Shown here piece by piece: positions 26,068 to 33,736 of a DNA stretch of 64,000 nt. The notes beneath the pieces are model-generated. The model saw only the letters and a list, made by a program, of their open reading frames with translations, was not told the DNA's origin and did no database searches. A program made the position numbers and the translations under genes. Position 1 is the stretch's first letter; each line of letters opens with the position of its first letter. The stretch comes from Pseudomonas fluorescens (GTDB taxonomy: Bacteria > Pseudomonadota > Gammaproteobacteria > Pseudomonadales > Pseudomonadaceae): assembly GCF_040448305.1 (NCBI RefSeq), contig NZ_CP148752.1, positions 2,542,001 to 2,606,000 on the forward strand, read 5' to 3'.

Positions 26068-26116
26068 TTGATAGAAAACTATCAAGCTTCAATGGGCCTG
26101 GATGATAGCTTGATAG
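26068..26116. promoter_or_regulatory. Operator region with repeated TTGATAG/CTATCAA
   Basis: TTGATAG (26068-26074) and CTATCAA (26079-26085) form an inverted repeat with a 4-base spacer. CTATCAAGCT (26079-26088) also pairs perfectly with AGCTTGATAG (26107-26116). They lie between the divergent LacI-type gene and the oxygenase operon and are the likely repressor sites. A further CATCAAGCTTG is at 26206. Confidence 0.6.
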
Positions 26117-26221
26117 GGAATGTAATCAAGGGCTTGAGGGTAATCAGTGCGCTCTCTATCTTTTCGTAAGCGATGTGATCCCGCATCGAAGCAAGTGCCT
26201 AAAACCATCAAGCTTGCGGAG

Positions 26222-26229
26222 AACAATAA
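26222..26229 (+). promoter_or_regulatory. Crc/Hfq-type CA motif before the oxygenase gene
   Basis: GGAG-AACAATAA-A-ATG, the same leader as iolA. It suggests the oxygenase operon shares catabolite control with the inositol genes. Confidence 0.5.
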
Positions 26230-26230
26230 A

Positions 26231-27343
26231 ATGCCTGAACAACACGCAGCATCTGAAAACTCCGGTAAACCCGTGCCTCGGGATTATCGGTTGACGGGTC
26301 CCGAAGCCGCTAAAGCAGCGCAAAAAGGCCTGGTCTCGGCTAACTGGTATCAATCACCCATTCCCCGTAAACGCATGAAGGAACTGATGCAACGCCGCGA
26401 TGGCCCGGCCTTGCGCGATACCGCGATCTGGCTGCTGGCGATGGTTGTCACCGGGTTCGGTGGTTACTGGTTCTGGGGCTCCTGGGCCTGCATTCCGTTC
26501 TTCTTCGCCTATGGGCTGCTCTACGGCACGGCGTCCAATGCCCGTTGGCACGAAACCGGTCACGGAACGGCATTCAAAACCCGCTGGATGAATGATGCGG
26601 TCTACCAGTTGTCGAGCTTCATGTTCATGTTCGAACCCCATGTCTGGCGCTGGAGCCACGCCCGGCACCACACCGACACCATCATCGTCGGGCGCGACCC
26701 GGAGATCGTCGAGCCGCGCCCGCCGAGCCTGATCATGATGGTGTTGAGCCTGTTCAGGATGCCTTATGCAATCAAGACGATGTGGTCGGTCTGCCGGCAT
26801 GCGACCGGGCGAATGGCTGAAGAAGAGCAGACCTTCATCCCCGAGTCCGAGTGGCCCAAGGTCTTTACGGCGGCGCGCATCTGGCTGGTGATTTATGGGC
26901 TGACTCTGGCGGCTGCGCTGTATCTGCAGAGCTGGTTGCCGCTGATGTTTATCGGTTTGCCAACCCTGTACGGCGGCTGGCTGTCCTACCTGTTCGGCCT
27001 GACGCAGCATGTCGGCCTGGCCGAGGATGTGCTCGATCATCGCAGCAACTGCCGGACCATTTACATGAACCCGCTGCTGCGCTTTCTGTACCTCGACATG
27101 AATTATCACCTCGAGCATCACATGTACCCGATGGTGCCGTTTCATGCGCTGGCGCAGCTTCACGAAGAGATCCGCCAAGACTGCCCGCCGCCGTACGCCA
27201 GCCTGTTCGAGGCCTTCAAAGAAATCCTTCCGACTATCTGGAAGCAGCGCAAAGACCCGACCCATTATGTCCGTCGCCCTTTGCCCCCGCGCGTAGCGCC
27301 GGCCGCCACCGCCCAGGTAGAACCTGAAGCAACGCCGGCCTGA
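26231..27343 (+). CDS. Membrane di-iron oxygenase/desaturase, MocD-like
   Basis: A 370-residue integral-membrane protein of the fatty-acid-desaturase/hydroxylase superfamily. The three histidine clusters are HETGH (107-111), HARHH (143-147) and HLEHH (293-297), with QH at 259-260. Paired hydrophobic segments lie at about 64-100 and 215-255. Such enzymes use a di-iron centre and O2 to hydroxylate C-H bonds. The next two genes encode a Rieske ferredoxin and a ferredoxin reductase, the same trio as rhizobial mocDEF, proposed to demethylate 3-O-methyl-scyllo-inosamine. Next to inositol genes it is inferred to O-demethylate a methyl-inositol. Lipid or hydrocarbon oxidation is the alternative. The ATG at 26231 is chosen for its GGAG site. 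Confidence 0.85.
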   Translation: MPEQHAASENSGKPVPRDYRLTGPEAAKAAQKGLVSANWYQSPIPRKRMKELMQRRDGPALRDTAIWLLAMVVTGFGGYWFWGSWACIPFFFAYGLLYGTASNARWHETGHGTAFKTRWMNDAVYQLSSFMFMFEPHVWRWSHARHHTDTIIVGRDPEIVEPRPPSLIMMVLSLFRMPYAIKTMWSVCRHATGRMAEEEQTFIPESEWPKVFTAARIWLVIYGLTLAAALYLQSWLPLMFIGLPTLYGGWLSYLFGLTQHVGLAEDVLDHRSNCRTIYMNPLLRFLYLDMNYHLEHHMYPMVPFHALAQLHEEIRQDCPPPYASLFEAFKEILPTIWKQRKDPTHYVRRPLPPRVAPAATAQVEPEATPA

Positions 27344-27379
27344 CACCTTCCTGGCTGTACCACTACAAGAGAAAACGCC

Positions 27380-27700
27380 ATGACCGATCAATGGATCGAT
27401 GTCTGTGCCGTGGGCGAAATAAATGAAGAAGATGTCATTCGTTTCGACCATGGCCCGCACACCTATGCCGTCTACCGCTCCGCAGACGACGAGTTCTTCG
27501 CCACCGCGGGTCTGTGCACCCACGAGTCCATCCACCTTGCGGACGGCCTGGTGATGGAGCATGTCATCGAGTGCCCCAAGCACAACGGACGCTTCGACTA
27601 CCGCTCCGGCAAAGCCCTGGGGGCGCCGGTGTGCGTCAACCTCAAGACCTATCCGGTCCGGGTCGAGGCGGGGCGTGTCTTGCTCGCCATTTCGGTTTAA
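27380..27700 (+). CDS. Rieske-type [2Fe-2S] ferredoxin, MocE-like
   Basis: A 106-residue soluble ferredoxin with both Rieske motifs: C46-T-H48 and C65-P-K-H68 (LCTHESIHLADG and ECPKHNGRFDYRSGKALGAP). The length is right for a stand-alone Rieske ferredoxin such as BphF or MocE. It should carry electrons from the reductase encoded next to the di-iron oxygenase encoded just before. It lies 36 bases after the oxygenase gene and 18 before the reductase gene. Confidence 0.92.
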   Translation: MTDQWIDVCAVGEINEEDVIRFDHGPHTYAVYRSADDEFFATAGLCTHESIHLADGLVMEHVIECPKHNGRFDYRSGKALGAPVCVNLKTYPVRVEAGRVLLAISV

Positions 27701-27718
27701 CTGCTCGGAGTCTGTGCC

Positions 27719-28960
27719 ATGAATCCTGCCAATGCTCCACTGATCATCGTTGGCGCCGGGCATGCCGGTGGCCGCGCGGCCCTGACCCTGCGGGCCGAAG
27801 GTTATCGCGGTCGCCTGATCCTGATCGGTGACGAAATCCACCCGCCCTACGAACGTCCGCCGCTGTCCAAAGGGCTGTTACAGGGCACGGTTGAACTGGC
27901 GGGTTGCAGTCTGTGCGATAGCGCTCAACTCGCGGCACTGGACATCGAACACCTGGCCGGTAACCCGGTGAAAAACCTCGATCCGCAGCAGCATCGATTG
28001 CAGTTGGCCGACGGCAGTTGGTTGCATTACGCCCGTCTGTTGCTCGCGACCGGGGGCAGGGCGCGCCTGTTGCCCTCGGTACCCGGGCATCTGGCCAACG
28101 TACTTTATCTGCGGACCCATGACGAGGCGGTCGCACTGCGCGAGTCGCTGCGGCCAGGCGCCCGATTGGTGATCATTGGCGGTGGCTTTATCGGCCTCGA
28201 AGTCGCCGCGACGGCCCGTGCCCTGGGTTGCACGGTGACCTTGCTCGAAGCCGGGCCGCGCCTGGCGGGCCGCGTCCTGCCGGAGCGATTGTCCAGTGTC
28301 CTGCTGGAATTGCATCGTCGTCAGGGCGTGGATGTCCGGCTGAACGTGGCGATTGAAACGGTGCAGGGCTCCACCCGCGCTGAAGCGGTGCAACTGGTCG
28401 ACGGCCAGTTGTTGCCCTGCGACCTGGTCGTGGTGGGCATCGGTATGCAACCCAACACCGAGTTGGCCATGGCCGCCGGGTTGGAGGTTGGCCAGGGCAT
28501 TCGCGTCGATGCGCAGCTGCGCACCAGTGCGCCGGATATCTTTGCGGCAGGCGACGTCTGTGAGTTTCGTCTGCACCCGCAAGGAGTTTTCCAGCGTCAG
28601 GAAACCTGGCGCAACGCCGAAACCCAGGGCCATCACGCCGCTCTGAACCTGCTGGGGGGTGAGCAGCCCTTCGACGTCATTCCCGGCTTTTGGTCCGATC
28701 AGTACGACTGGGGGCTGCAAACCGTGGGCGTCATCGCCAACACCGAACCGACGGCGAGCCGGACAATTCCGGGGGGCGGTTTCCTGTTGTTCTACCTCGA
28801 TGCCGAACAACGTCTGCTAGGGGCTTGCGGCTGGGGTCAGGGCAATAGCGTCGCCAAGGACATCAAGTTATGCGAGCGGCTGATCGCCAACCATAACCCC
28901 CTCTCGGTGGTCGCTTTAACCGATGCCGATGTATCGCTCAAACAATTGTCGAGGAACTGA
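27719..28960 (+). CDS. NAD(P)H:ferredoxin reductase, MocF-like
   Basis: A 413-residue flavoprotein of the oxygenase-coupled reductase family (BphG/CamA type). FAD motif IIVGAGHAGGRAALTLRAEGY (about 9-29), PYERPPLSKGLL, NAD motif VIIGGGFIGLEVAATARALG (about 150-169) and second FAD motif IFAAGDVCEF (about 278-287) are all present. A reductase C-terminal domain follows (FWSDQYDWGLQTVG). It passes electrons from NADH to the Rieske ferredoxin. No lesion is seen. Confidence 0.93.
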   Translation: MNPANAPLIIVGAGHAGGRAALTLRAEGYRGRLILIGDEIHPPYERPPLSKGLLQGTVELAGCSLCDSAQLAALDIEHLAGNPVKNLDPQQHRLQLADGSWLHYARLLLATGGRARLLPSVPGHLANVLYLRTHDEAVALRESLRPGARLVIIGGGFIGLEVAATARALGCTVTLLEAGPRLAGRVLPERLSSVLLELHRRQGVDVRLNVAIETVQGSTRAEAVQLVDGQLLPCDLVVVGIGMQPNTELAMAAGLEVGQGIRVDAQLRTSAPDIFAAGDVCEFRLHPQGVFQRQETWRNAETQGHHAALNLLGGEQPFDVIPGFWSDQYDWGLQTVGVIANTEPTASRTIPGGGFLLFYLDAEQRLLGACGWGQGNSVAKDIKLCERLIANHNPLSVVALTDADVSLKQLSRN

Positions 28961-28961
28961 C

Positions 28962-29801
28962 ATGCGCGAACTCCTGGTATTTCAGTCCTTGTGGGCCATG
29001 CAAGATCACCGTGGCCAATGCGACCTTTCCATTGAAGCGCAACTGGAGAAAATCGCCGCCGCCGGTTTCGACGGCATCACCGACCATTTCTGGGAGGCGC
29101 CACAGGCTGCACGCCTGAGCGCCGCCGCCAAGGCGCAAGGCCTGCAAATCGAAGGTCAACTGTTCCCCCGGACCGTGGATGATCTGGCGGCCGCGCTCGA
29201 TGTCGTTTCCCGCTACGGCTGCCACCACCTCACGTTGCAGGCCGACGTCCGGCCGCGCACGCTGGCGCAAGCCATCGAACTGATCGAAGGCTGGCAGCGT
29301 CTGGCCGAGCAGGTGGACTTTCCGATCCTGCTGGAAACCCACCGTTATCGCCTCACCAGCGACCTGTTGTTCACCCTCGACATTCTCGCGCAAATGCCCG
29401 ACCTCAAACTGTTGGCCGACTTGTCCCACTACGTCGTGGGCCGGGAATTGCCTGAGTCGGCTACCGCTGAAGACGACGAACAGATCCTCACCATCCTGCG
29501 CCACAGTTGGGGCTTTCACGGTCGGGTCGCCAACGGCGAACAGGTTCAGGTGCCCTTGAGTTTTGCCCAGCATCGACCCTGGCTGGACCGATTCCTGGGC
29601 TGGTGGCGCTACGGGATCGAGGATTGGCTGGCCCGCCCGAACACACCCGCCAGCCTGTCCTTCACCTGCGAACTCGGCCCGCCACCCTATGCGATCACGG
29701 GGGCTGATGGGCGTGACATCACGGATCGCTGGGAGGAGGCGTTGATGTTGAAGGCGCTGATCCGTGGGGTTTGGAGCGACTGCCGGATGCGATTGGCTTA
29801 G
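28962..29801 (+). CDS. TIM-barrel sugar isomerase/epimerase-like protein in the oxygenase operon
   Basis: A 279-residue xylose-isomerase-like TIM barrel. Candidate metal ligands are in FPILLETHRYR (Glu), LKLLADLSHYVVGRE (Asp, His) and SFTCELGPPPYAI (Glu). The insertion around WLDRFLGWWRYGIEDWLARP and the aromatic-rich C-terminus set it apart from IolE, IolH and IolI here. The start at 28962 has GAGGA upstream and lies 1 base after the reductase stop, so it is co-translated with the electron-transfer genes. In position it recalls the TIM-barrel MocC of rhizopine clusters. The function is not established. Its TAG stop overlaps the convergent wssI stop. Confidence 0.75.
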   Translation: MRELLVFQSLWAMQDHRGQCDLSIEAQLEKIAAAGFDGITDHFWEAPQAARLSAAAKAQGLQIEGQLFPRTVDDLAAALDVVSRYGCHHLTLQADVRPRTLAQAIELIEGWQRLAEQVDFPILLETHRYRLTSDLLFTLDILAQMPDLKLLADLSHYVVGRELPESATAEDDEQILTILRHSWGFHGRVANGEQVQVPLSFAQHRPWLDRFLGWWRYGIEDWLARPNTPASLSFTCELGPPPYAITGADGRDITDRWEEALMLKALIRGVWSDCRMRLA

Positions 29802-30952
29802 CGCAACGAGCGATAGGCAATGGGGTCGATGTCAGCCGACTGCAGGTCCCGCTCCGGGATCTCCCAGATGATTTGCCTTGGCGGCGTTTCCTTGAAGGCC
29901 GGGTTGTTGAGGTAGCTGTTTGCAGCTCCAGAGAACGCGCCGCCGTCTTTGGCGAAGTTACCTACGGGGGCACCCAGTGCCTGCTGCAGAAACCCTGCGA
30001 AGTTGGAGTTGCGTGAGAATGAAGTGCCGATGAGCGCGGTGTCGGGGAGGTCGGCATCGCCAAAGAGGTCTGCCTCGGTGTCAGGGCTGGCGGCTGACGC
30101 AACGGGAAGTTCGTCAGTGCTGGTCTGGGCGACCATTTCGGCTGCGGGTTGCCATTTGAGCGGCAGCCAGTCGATGCCCGCCAGATGGACCAGATCGCCA
30201 GGTCGCACCGCGAGCGGGGCATGACTTTCGTTGAACGACCTGCGTGGCGTTGCGCTGATGCCCAGGGTCTTCAGTCGCTGCGCGATAGCCTCGGCCGCGG
30301 CCTTCGCTCCGGATTCGCTCCAGTGCGTATCGGTGCGCAACCAGGCACTGGCCCCCAGTGGCGTCAGCGCACCGGTGAGGTCCAGATTCGATACGCCACC
30401 TGCATCCAGCTTCGAGGTCCAGGCCTGGATGCGCCCTTCGTGAGCGGCTGGGCGGTGCAGTGCGCAAAGCTGCCCGGAAGCGATGCGGCTCTTGTCGGGA
30501 ACGATGACCACCAGCAGGCTGATGTCACGCTGGGAGAGTTGCTGCTTCAGATCAATCACTGCCTGGACCTTGGCATCGGCGTTACGCTGCGCCTGGTGAT
30601 TGATCCTGAGTTCATCGGCCAAAAACAGCCAGTCAGGACAACCCGGGCGAACCCTCGGACCCGTGTCGCGCAGGAGCAGCCAACTGGCACCGCGCTCCAG
30701 CTCGGCGAGCGTGGTGGGAAAGTGCGCGTTCGACAGTTCCTTGGCGATCCGATGGGTGATATCGCCGTCAAGAATCTGTGTGGCCAGCACTTTATCGGGC
30801 AGCAGCGAGATCTGCCCTGAAACGATCAGACGGCCAGTGGACAGCAGCCCGACGACCAGGAATATCAGCAGCGCCACGCCTGCCAACCGACTGCTGCGTG
30901 TCGCCGGATCATCTGGCTGAGTGGAGGGCGGGGTGTGCTTTGGGATCGTCAT
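29798..30952 (-). CDS. wssI: Cellulose acetylation protein WssI (AlgJ/AlgX-like)
   Basis: A 384-residue membrane-anchored SGNH-type acetyltransferase. One N-terminal membrane segment (LAGVALLIFLVVGLL, about 23-37) leads to a periplasmic domain with the catalytic DTHW motif (RTDTHWSESGAKAAAEAIAQ) and the nucleophile block GTSFSRNSNFAGF, as in AlgJ/AlgX. It is thought to transfer acetyl groups delivered by WssH to cellulose chains in the periplasm. Its ATG overlaps the wssH stop (ATGA). It is the last gene of the operon, and a wssJ gene, present in SBW25, does not follow. Confidence 0.88.
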   Translation of the reverse strand: MTIPKHTPPSTQPDDPATRSSRLAGVALLIFLVVGLLSTGRLIVSGQISLLPDKVLATQILDGDITHRIAKELSNAHFPTTLAELERGASWLLLRDTGPRVRPGCPDWLFLADELRINHQAQRNADAKVQAVIDLKQQLSQRDISLLVVIVPDKSRIASGQLCALHRPAAHEGRIQAWTSKLDAGGVSNLDLTGALTPLGASAWLRTDTHWSESGAKAAAEAIAQRLKTLGISATPRRSFNESHAPLAVRPGDLVHLAGIDWLPLKWQPAAEMVAQTSTDELPVASAASPDTEADLFGDADLPDTALIGTSFSRNSNFAGFLQQALGAPVGNFAKDGGAFSGAANSYLNNPAFKETPPRQIIWEIPERDLQSADIDPIAYRSLR

Positions 30953-32361
30953 CAGAATTGGAAATACAGGAAGGGGACGGTTTCGCGACTGGCGATCAGT
31001 GCGAACGACAGCATGAAACCGGCGATGGGCCAAAGGGCGGCGGCGTAGAGCAAAAGGCCGCCCAGTCGTTTCTCACAGTAAGGGCGCAGCAGCGGTGCGA
31101 CGACACCGAACACACCCAGCAAACCCGCAATGCCGTGCACCGGGCGCAGGGTCGTGGACAGTTCGTCACCGAGGGCGATGCCCTGCAGGCCGAACTGTCC
31201 GGCATACAGGCTCAGCGCGCTATGTAAGTCGGGGGCGCGGAACAGTGTCCAGGCCAGGCACACAAACAGCAGAGTCAGGCCATGGGACAGCAACGGCGGT
31301 ACAGCGGGCAGGGTGGAGCGGTTCCAGGCACGATCAACGCATAACGCAAGGCCATGGGCGCAGCCCCACAGCAGATAGTTCCAGCTATCGCCACCGTGCC
31401 AGAGGCCGGCAATGGCCATGGTCAGGAACAGGTTGCGGTAGGTTTTCCAGGTGCCGTTGCGATTGCCGCCCAGCGAAATATACAGATAGTCGCGTAACCA
31501 GCTGGACAGCGACAGATGCCAGCGGCGCCAGAAGTCCTGGATGCTGTTGGCCAGATAAGGACGGTCGAAGTTCTCGGGGAAGTGGAAGCCCAGCATCAGG
31601 CCCAGACCAATGGCCATGGCGCTGTAGCCGGCGAAGTCGAAGAACAGTTGCAAGGAATAGGCAAGGCAGCCGATCCAGGCATCAGAGAAGCTGGGGTTCT
31701 GTACATTGAACGCAACGTCGACCACCGGCGACAGGGTGTCGGCCACCAGGACCTTCATGCACATCCCGACCATGAACCGGCGTGCGCCCAGCGAGAAATT
31801 CTGCCGGTTGAAGTAACGCTGATTCAGCTCGCGCCGAACCCAGTCATAGCGAATGATGGGGCCGGCGACCGAATGGCCGAACATCGAAATATAGGTGGCG
31901 TAGTTAATGAAGCTGCGTTCAACCGGTACGGTACGGCGATGCACATCCACCAGATAGGAAATCGCCTGCAAGACGATAAACGACAGCCCGGCGGGCATGA
32001 CGACCCGCTGCCAGTCCGGGGGCATGGCGCCGTACCCGGTGACGGCATCGATCAAGGTGCCGGCGACGATGTTGGCGTACTTGTACCAGCACAGCACCGA
32101 GGTATTGAGCACGATCAGCGTCACGAGTAGCCGCACGCGGCCCTTGCCTTCTTCCCGCAGGGCGTCAATCAGCAAGCCGCCGACCCACGCCATGATCGTC
32201 AGCACCACATGCACCGCGAGGAACCGTGGGCTCAGCCAGCCATAGAACAGCCAGCTGCCGATCAGTAGCGTGATGTTGCGCCAGGCCGCCGGGCACAGTG
32301 CATAGGCACACAGGAACAGCGGCAGGAACAACGTCAGAAACTCGAGAGAGGCAAAAACCAT
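30952..32361 (-). CDS. wssH: MBOAT acyltransferase WssH (AlgI-like)
   Basis: A 469-residue polytopic membrane-bound O-acyltransferase, with the family-invariant His in the region LWHGGDSWNYLLWGCAHG (about 320-340). Many hydrophobic helices run from MVFASLEFLTLFLPLFLCAY to the C-terminus. Like AlgI, it moves acetyl groups from a cytoplasmic donor across the inner membrane for cellulose O-acetylation. It begins 18 bases after wssG and is coupled to wssI. Confidence 0.92.
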   Translation of the reverse strand: MVFASLEFLTLFLPLFLCAYALCPAAWRNITLLIGSWLFYGWLSPRFLAVHVVLTIMAWVGGLLIDALREEGKGRVRLLVTLIVLNTSVLCWYKYANIVAGTLIDAVTGYGAMPPDWQRVVMPAGLSFIVLQAISYLVDVHRRTVPVERSFINYATYISMFGHSVAGPIIRYDWVRRELNQRYFNRQNFSLGARRFMVGMCMKVLVADTLSPVVDVAFNVQNPSFSDAWIGCLAYSLQLFFDFAGYSAMAIGLGLMLGFHFPENFDRPYLANSIQDFWRRWHLSLSSWLRDYLYISLGGNRNGTWKTYRNLFLTMAIAGLWHGGDSWNYLLWGCAHGLALCVDRAWNRSTLPAVPPLLSHGLTLLFVCLAWTLFRAPDLHSALSLYAGQFGLQGIALGDELSTTLRPVHGIAGLLGVFGVVAPLLRPYCEKRLGGLLLYAAALWPIAGFMLSFALIASRETVPFLYFQF

Positions 32362-32379
32362 GGTGGTGGCGCGATCCGA

Positions 32380-33054
32380 TCAGTGAGCCAGGACGTCAGT
32401 CGCGAGCAGCAGGTATGGGCCATTTGCGCCAGGTAGCAGCACAACGCTGTAGCGTTCGCCGGCCTTGAGCCGACCCAGGTCAAGCGGCGCACCGACGTTG
32501 GTTTGGGCGCAGACCAATTGCACCGACAGGCTGACCGGGTTGATCGCTCGGCGTTGTACGCTGCCGTCGGCCACCTCCTTGAACAGGTCGGCGTTCTTCC
32601 CCGCAGCGCGCAAACCGGCCTGGGTACATGCTGGATCGGCACTGATAAACGCCAGCGAGGCTCTCAGGCTATTGAAGTCGTCGGGTTGCTCACGGATGAC
32701 GACCTGGCGGATACCTTGAGCGCTGTCTGGCAAAGCGATCACGCTGGCGAATTCGCCGGCTGCCACCTGGATGTCCAGCGGCTGGCTTTTGCCGTTGCGT
32801 TCCAGAGTGCCCTTGATCGGCTGGTTGGCGGGCACGGGCAGGTAGTCGGACACGGCATTCGAGCCTTCCAGTTTGAGGCTTGCCCGAGAGCCTTCGGCCA
32901 GCAGCTGCAAGGGGCGGTCGGCGGCGTTGATAAAGCGCAGGAAGGCCGAGTCCTGATCCGGGCCCGTCGGGTACAGGGCAATGTCGGCGGCCTGGGCGTG
33001 CAGGCTCAGCATCAAGGGCGCGAACAGCGCCCAGCCACAGGCGGATCGGATCAT
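32380..33054 (-). CDS. wssG: Cellulose acetylation protein WssG (AlgF-like)
   Basis: A 224-residue periplasmic protein. A signal peptide (residues 1-22, MIRSACGWALFAPLMLSLHAQA) is followed by an AlgF-type body beginning ADIALYPTGPDQDSAFLRFI. AlgF is needed for alginate O-acetylation by an unclear adaptor role, and the same is assumed for cellulose here. The ATG at 33054 overlaps the wssF stop (ATGA), which fixes the start. Confidence 0.88.
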   Translation of the reverse strand: MIRSACGWALFAPLMLSLHAQAADIALYPTGPDQDSAFLRFINAADRPLQLLAEGSRASLKLEGSNAVSDYLPVPANQPIKGTLERNGKSQPLDIQVAAGEFASVIALPDSAQGIRQVVIREQPDDFNSLRASLAFISADPACTQAGLRAAGKNADLFKEVADGSVQRRAINPVSLSVQLVCAQTNVGAPLDLGRLKAGERYSVVLLPGANGPYLLLATDVLAH

Positions 33055-33719
33055 TTGCCGGCTCCTGTGCTGCTGACGGTGTCGGCGGGCAGTTTGGCCA
33101 ACGCACCACCAATCGCATTGCCCCAGGATTGATAACCGGCGACGGTGAAGTGCTGCCCATCGGTGGTGATCCACTGTCCGGGTTTGGAGAGCGTCAGCGA
33201 ATCGATGTAGGTGCAAGGCGCCACGTTCGCGGCCAGAAACTGCGACATCAATTGGGTGCGGGCATCATTCTTCTGGTACATGCCACCGGCTTTGCCCCAG
33301 GCCGGGCCCACCCAGGCGCAACGGGTTCCGGTGGCGGCGATGGCCTTGGCCAGGCTGGTGACGCTTTGCCATGCCCAGGCCTTTGGAAACACCGGCTTGT
33401 CGTAGGACGCCATGGTGTCGCCGATGACCAGTACCACCAGGTCGGGCTTGTCGGCGGCGATCAGGTCCTGGATCGGTGTGGTGGTTGCCTCGCGCCCCTT
33501 GATCACGATCTTGTCGTTGCCTTTGCGTTCGGCACCGCAGTCGACCTTCTTGCTGATCAGCCAGTCACCGGCGCTGGCGCCGCAGGCACCGATGGAGTGG
33601 ACCTGGGCGCCTTGGCGAGTCAGGTTGTCGTGCAGCGGCTCCAGCAAATGGTCCGCGAGGCTCATATGGCTCTCCCCAAGGACAAGGAGAGTCAGACCGG
33701 CAATGGCAGAAGTGGGCAT
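33051..33719 (-). CDS. wssF: SGNH-hydrolase-like cellulose acetylation protein WssF
   Basis: A 222-residue SGNH-fold protein. The nucleophile block is VLGESHMSLADHLL (GESH), a middle block is VVLVIGDTMASYD, and the Asp-x-x-His pair is in TTDGQHFTVAGYQSW. A short hydrophobic N-terminus (SAIAGLTLLVLG) could anchor or export it. In SBW25 wssF belongs to the acetylation group of the operon. It follows wssE by 17 bases with a GGAG site and overlaps wssG. Confidence 0.82.
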   Translation of the reverse strand: MPTSAIAGLTLLVLGESHMSLADHLLEPLHDNLTRQGAQVHSIGACGASAGDWLISKKVDCGAERKGNDKIVIKGREATTTPIQDLIAADKPDLVVLVIGDTMASYDKPVFPKAWAWQSVTSLAKAIAATGTRCAWVGPAWGKAGGMYQKNDARTQLMSQFLAANVAPCTYIDSLTLSKPGQWITTDGQHFTVAGYQSWGNAIGGALAKLPADTVSSTGAGK

Positions 33720-33736
33720 CGAAAGCTCCAGAATGA

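Noticed and set aside
26354..27841. 495-codon minus-strand frame opposite the oxygenase and ferredoxin genes
   Set aside because: No motifs; the plus strand has His clusters and Rieske cysteines in the expected places.
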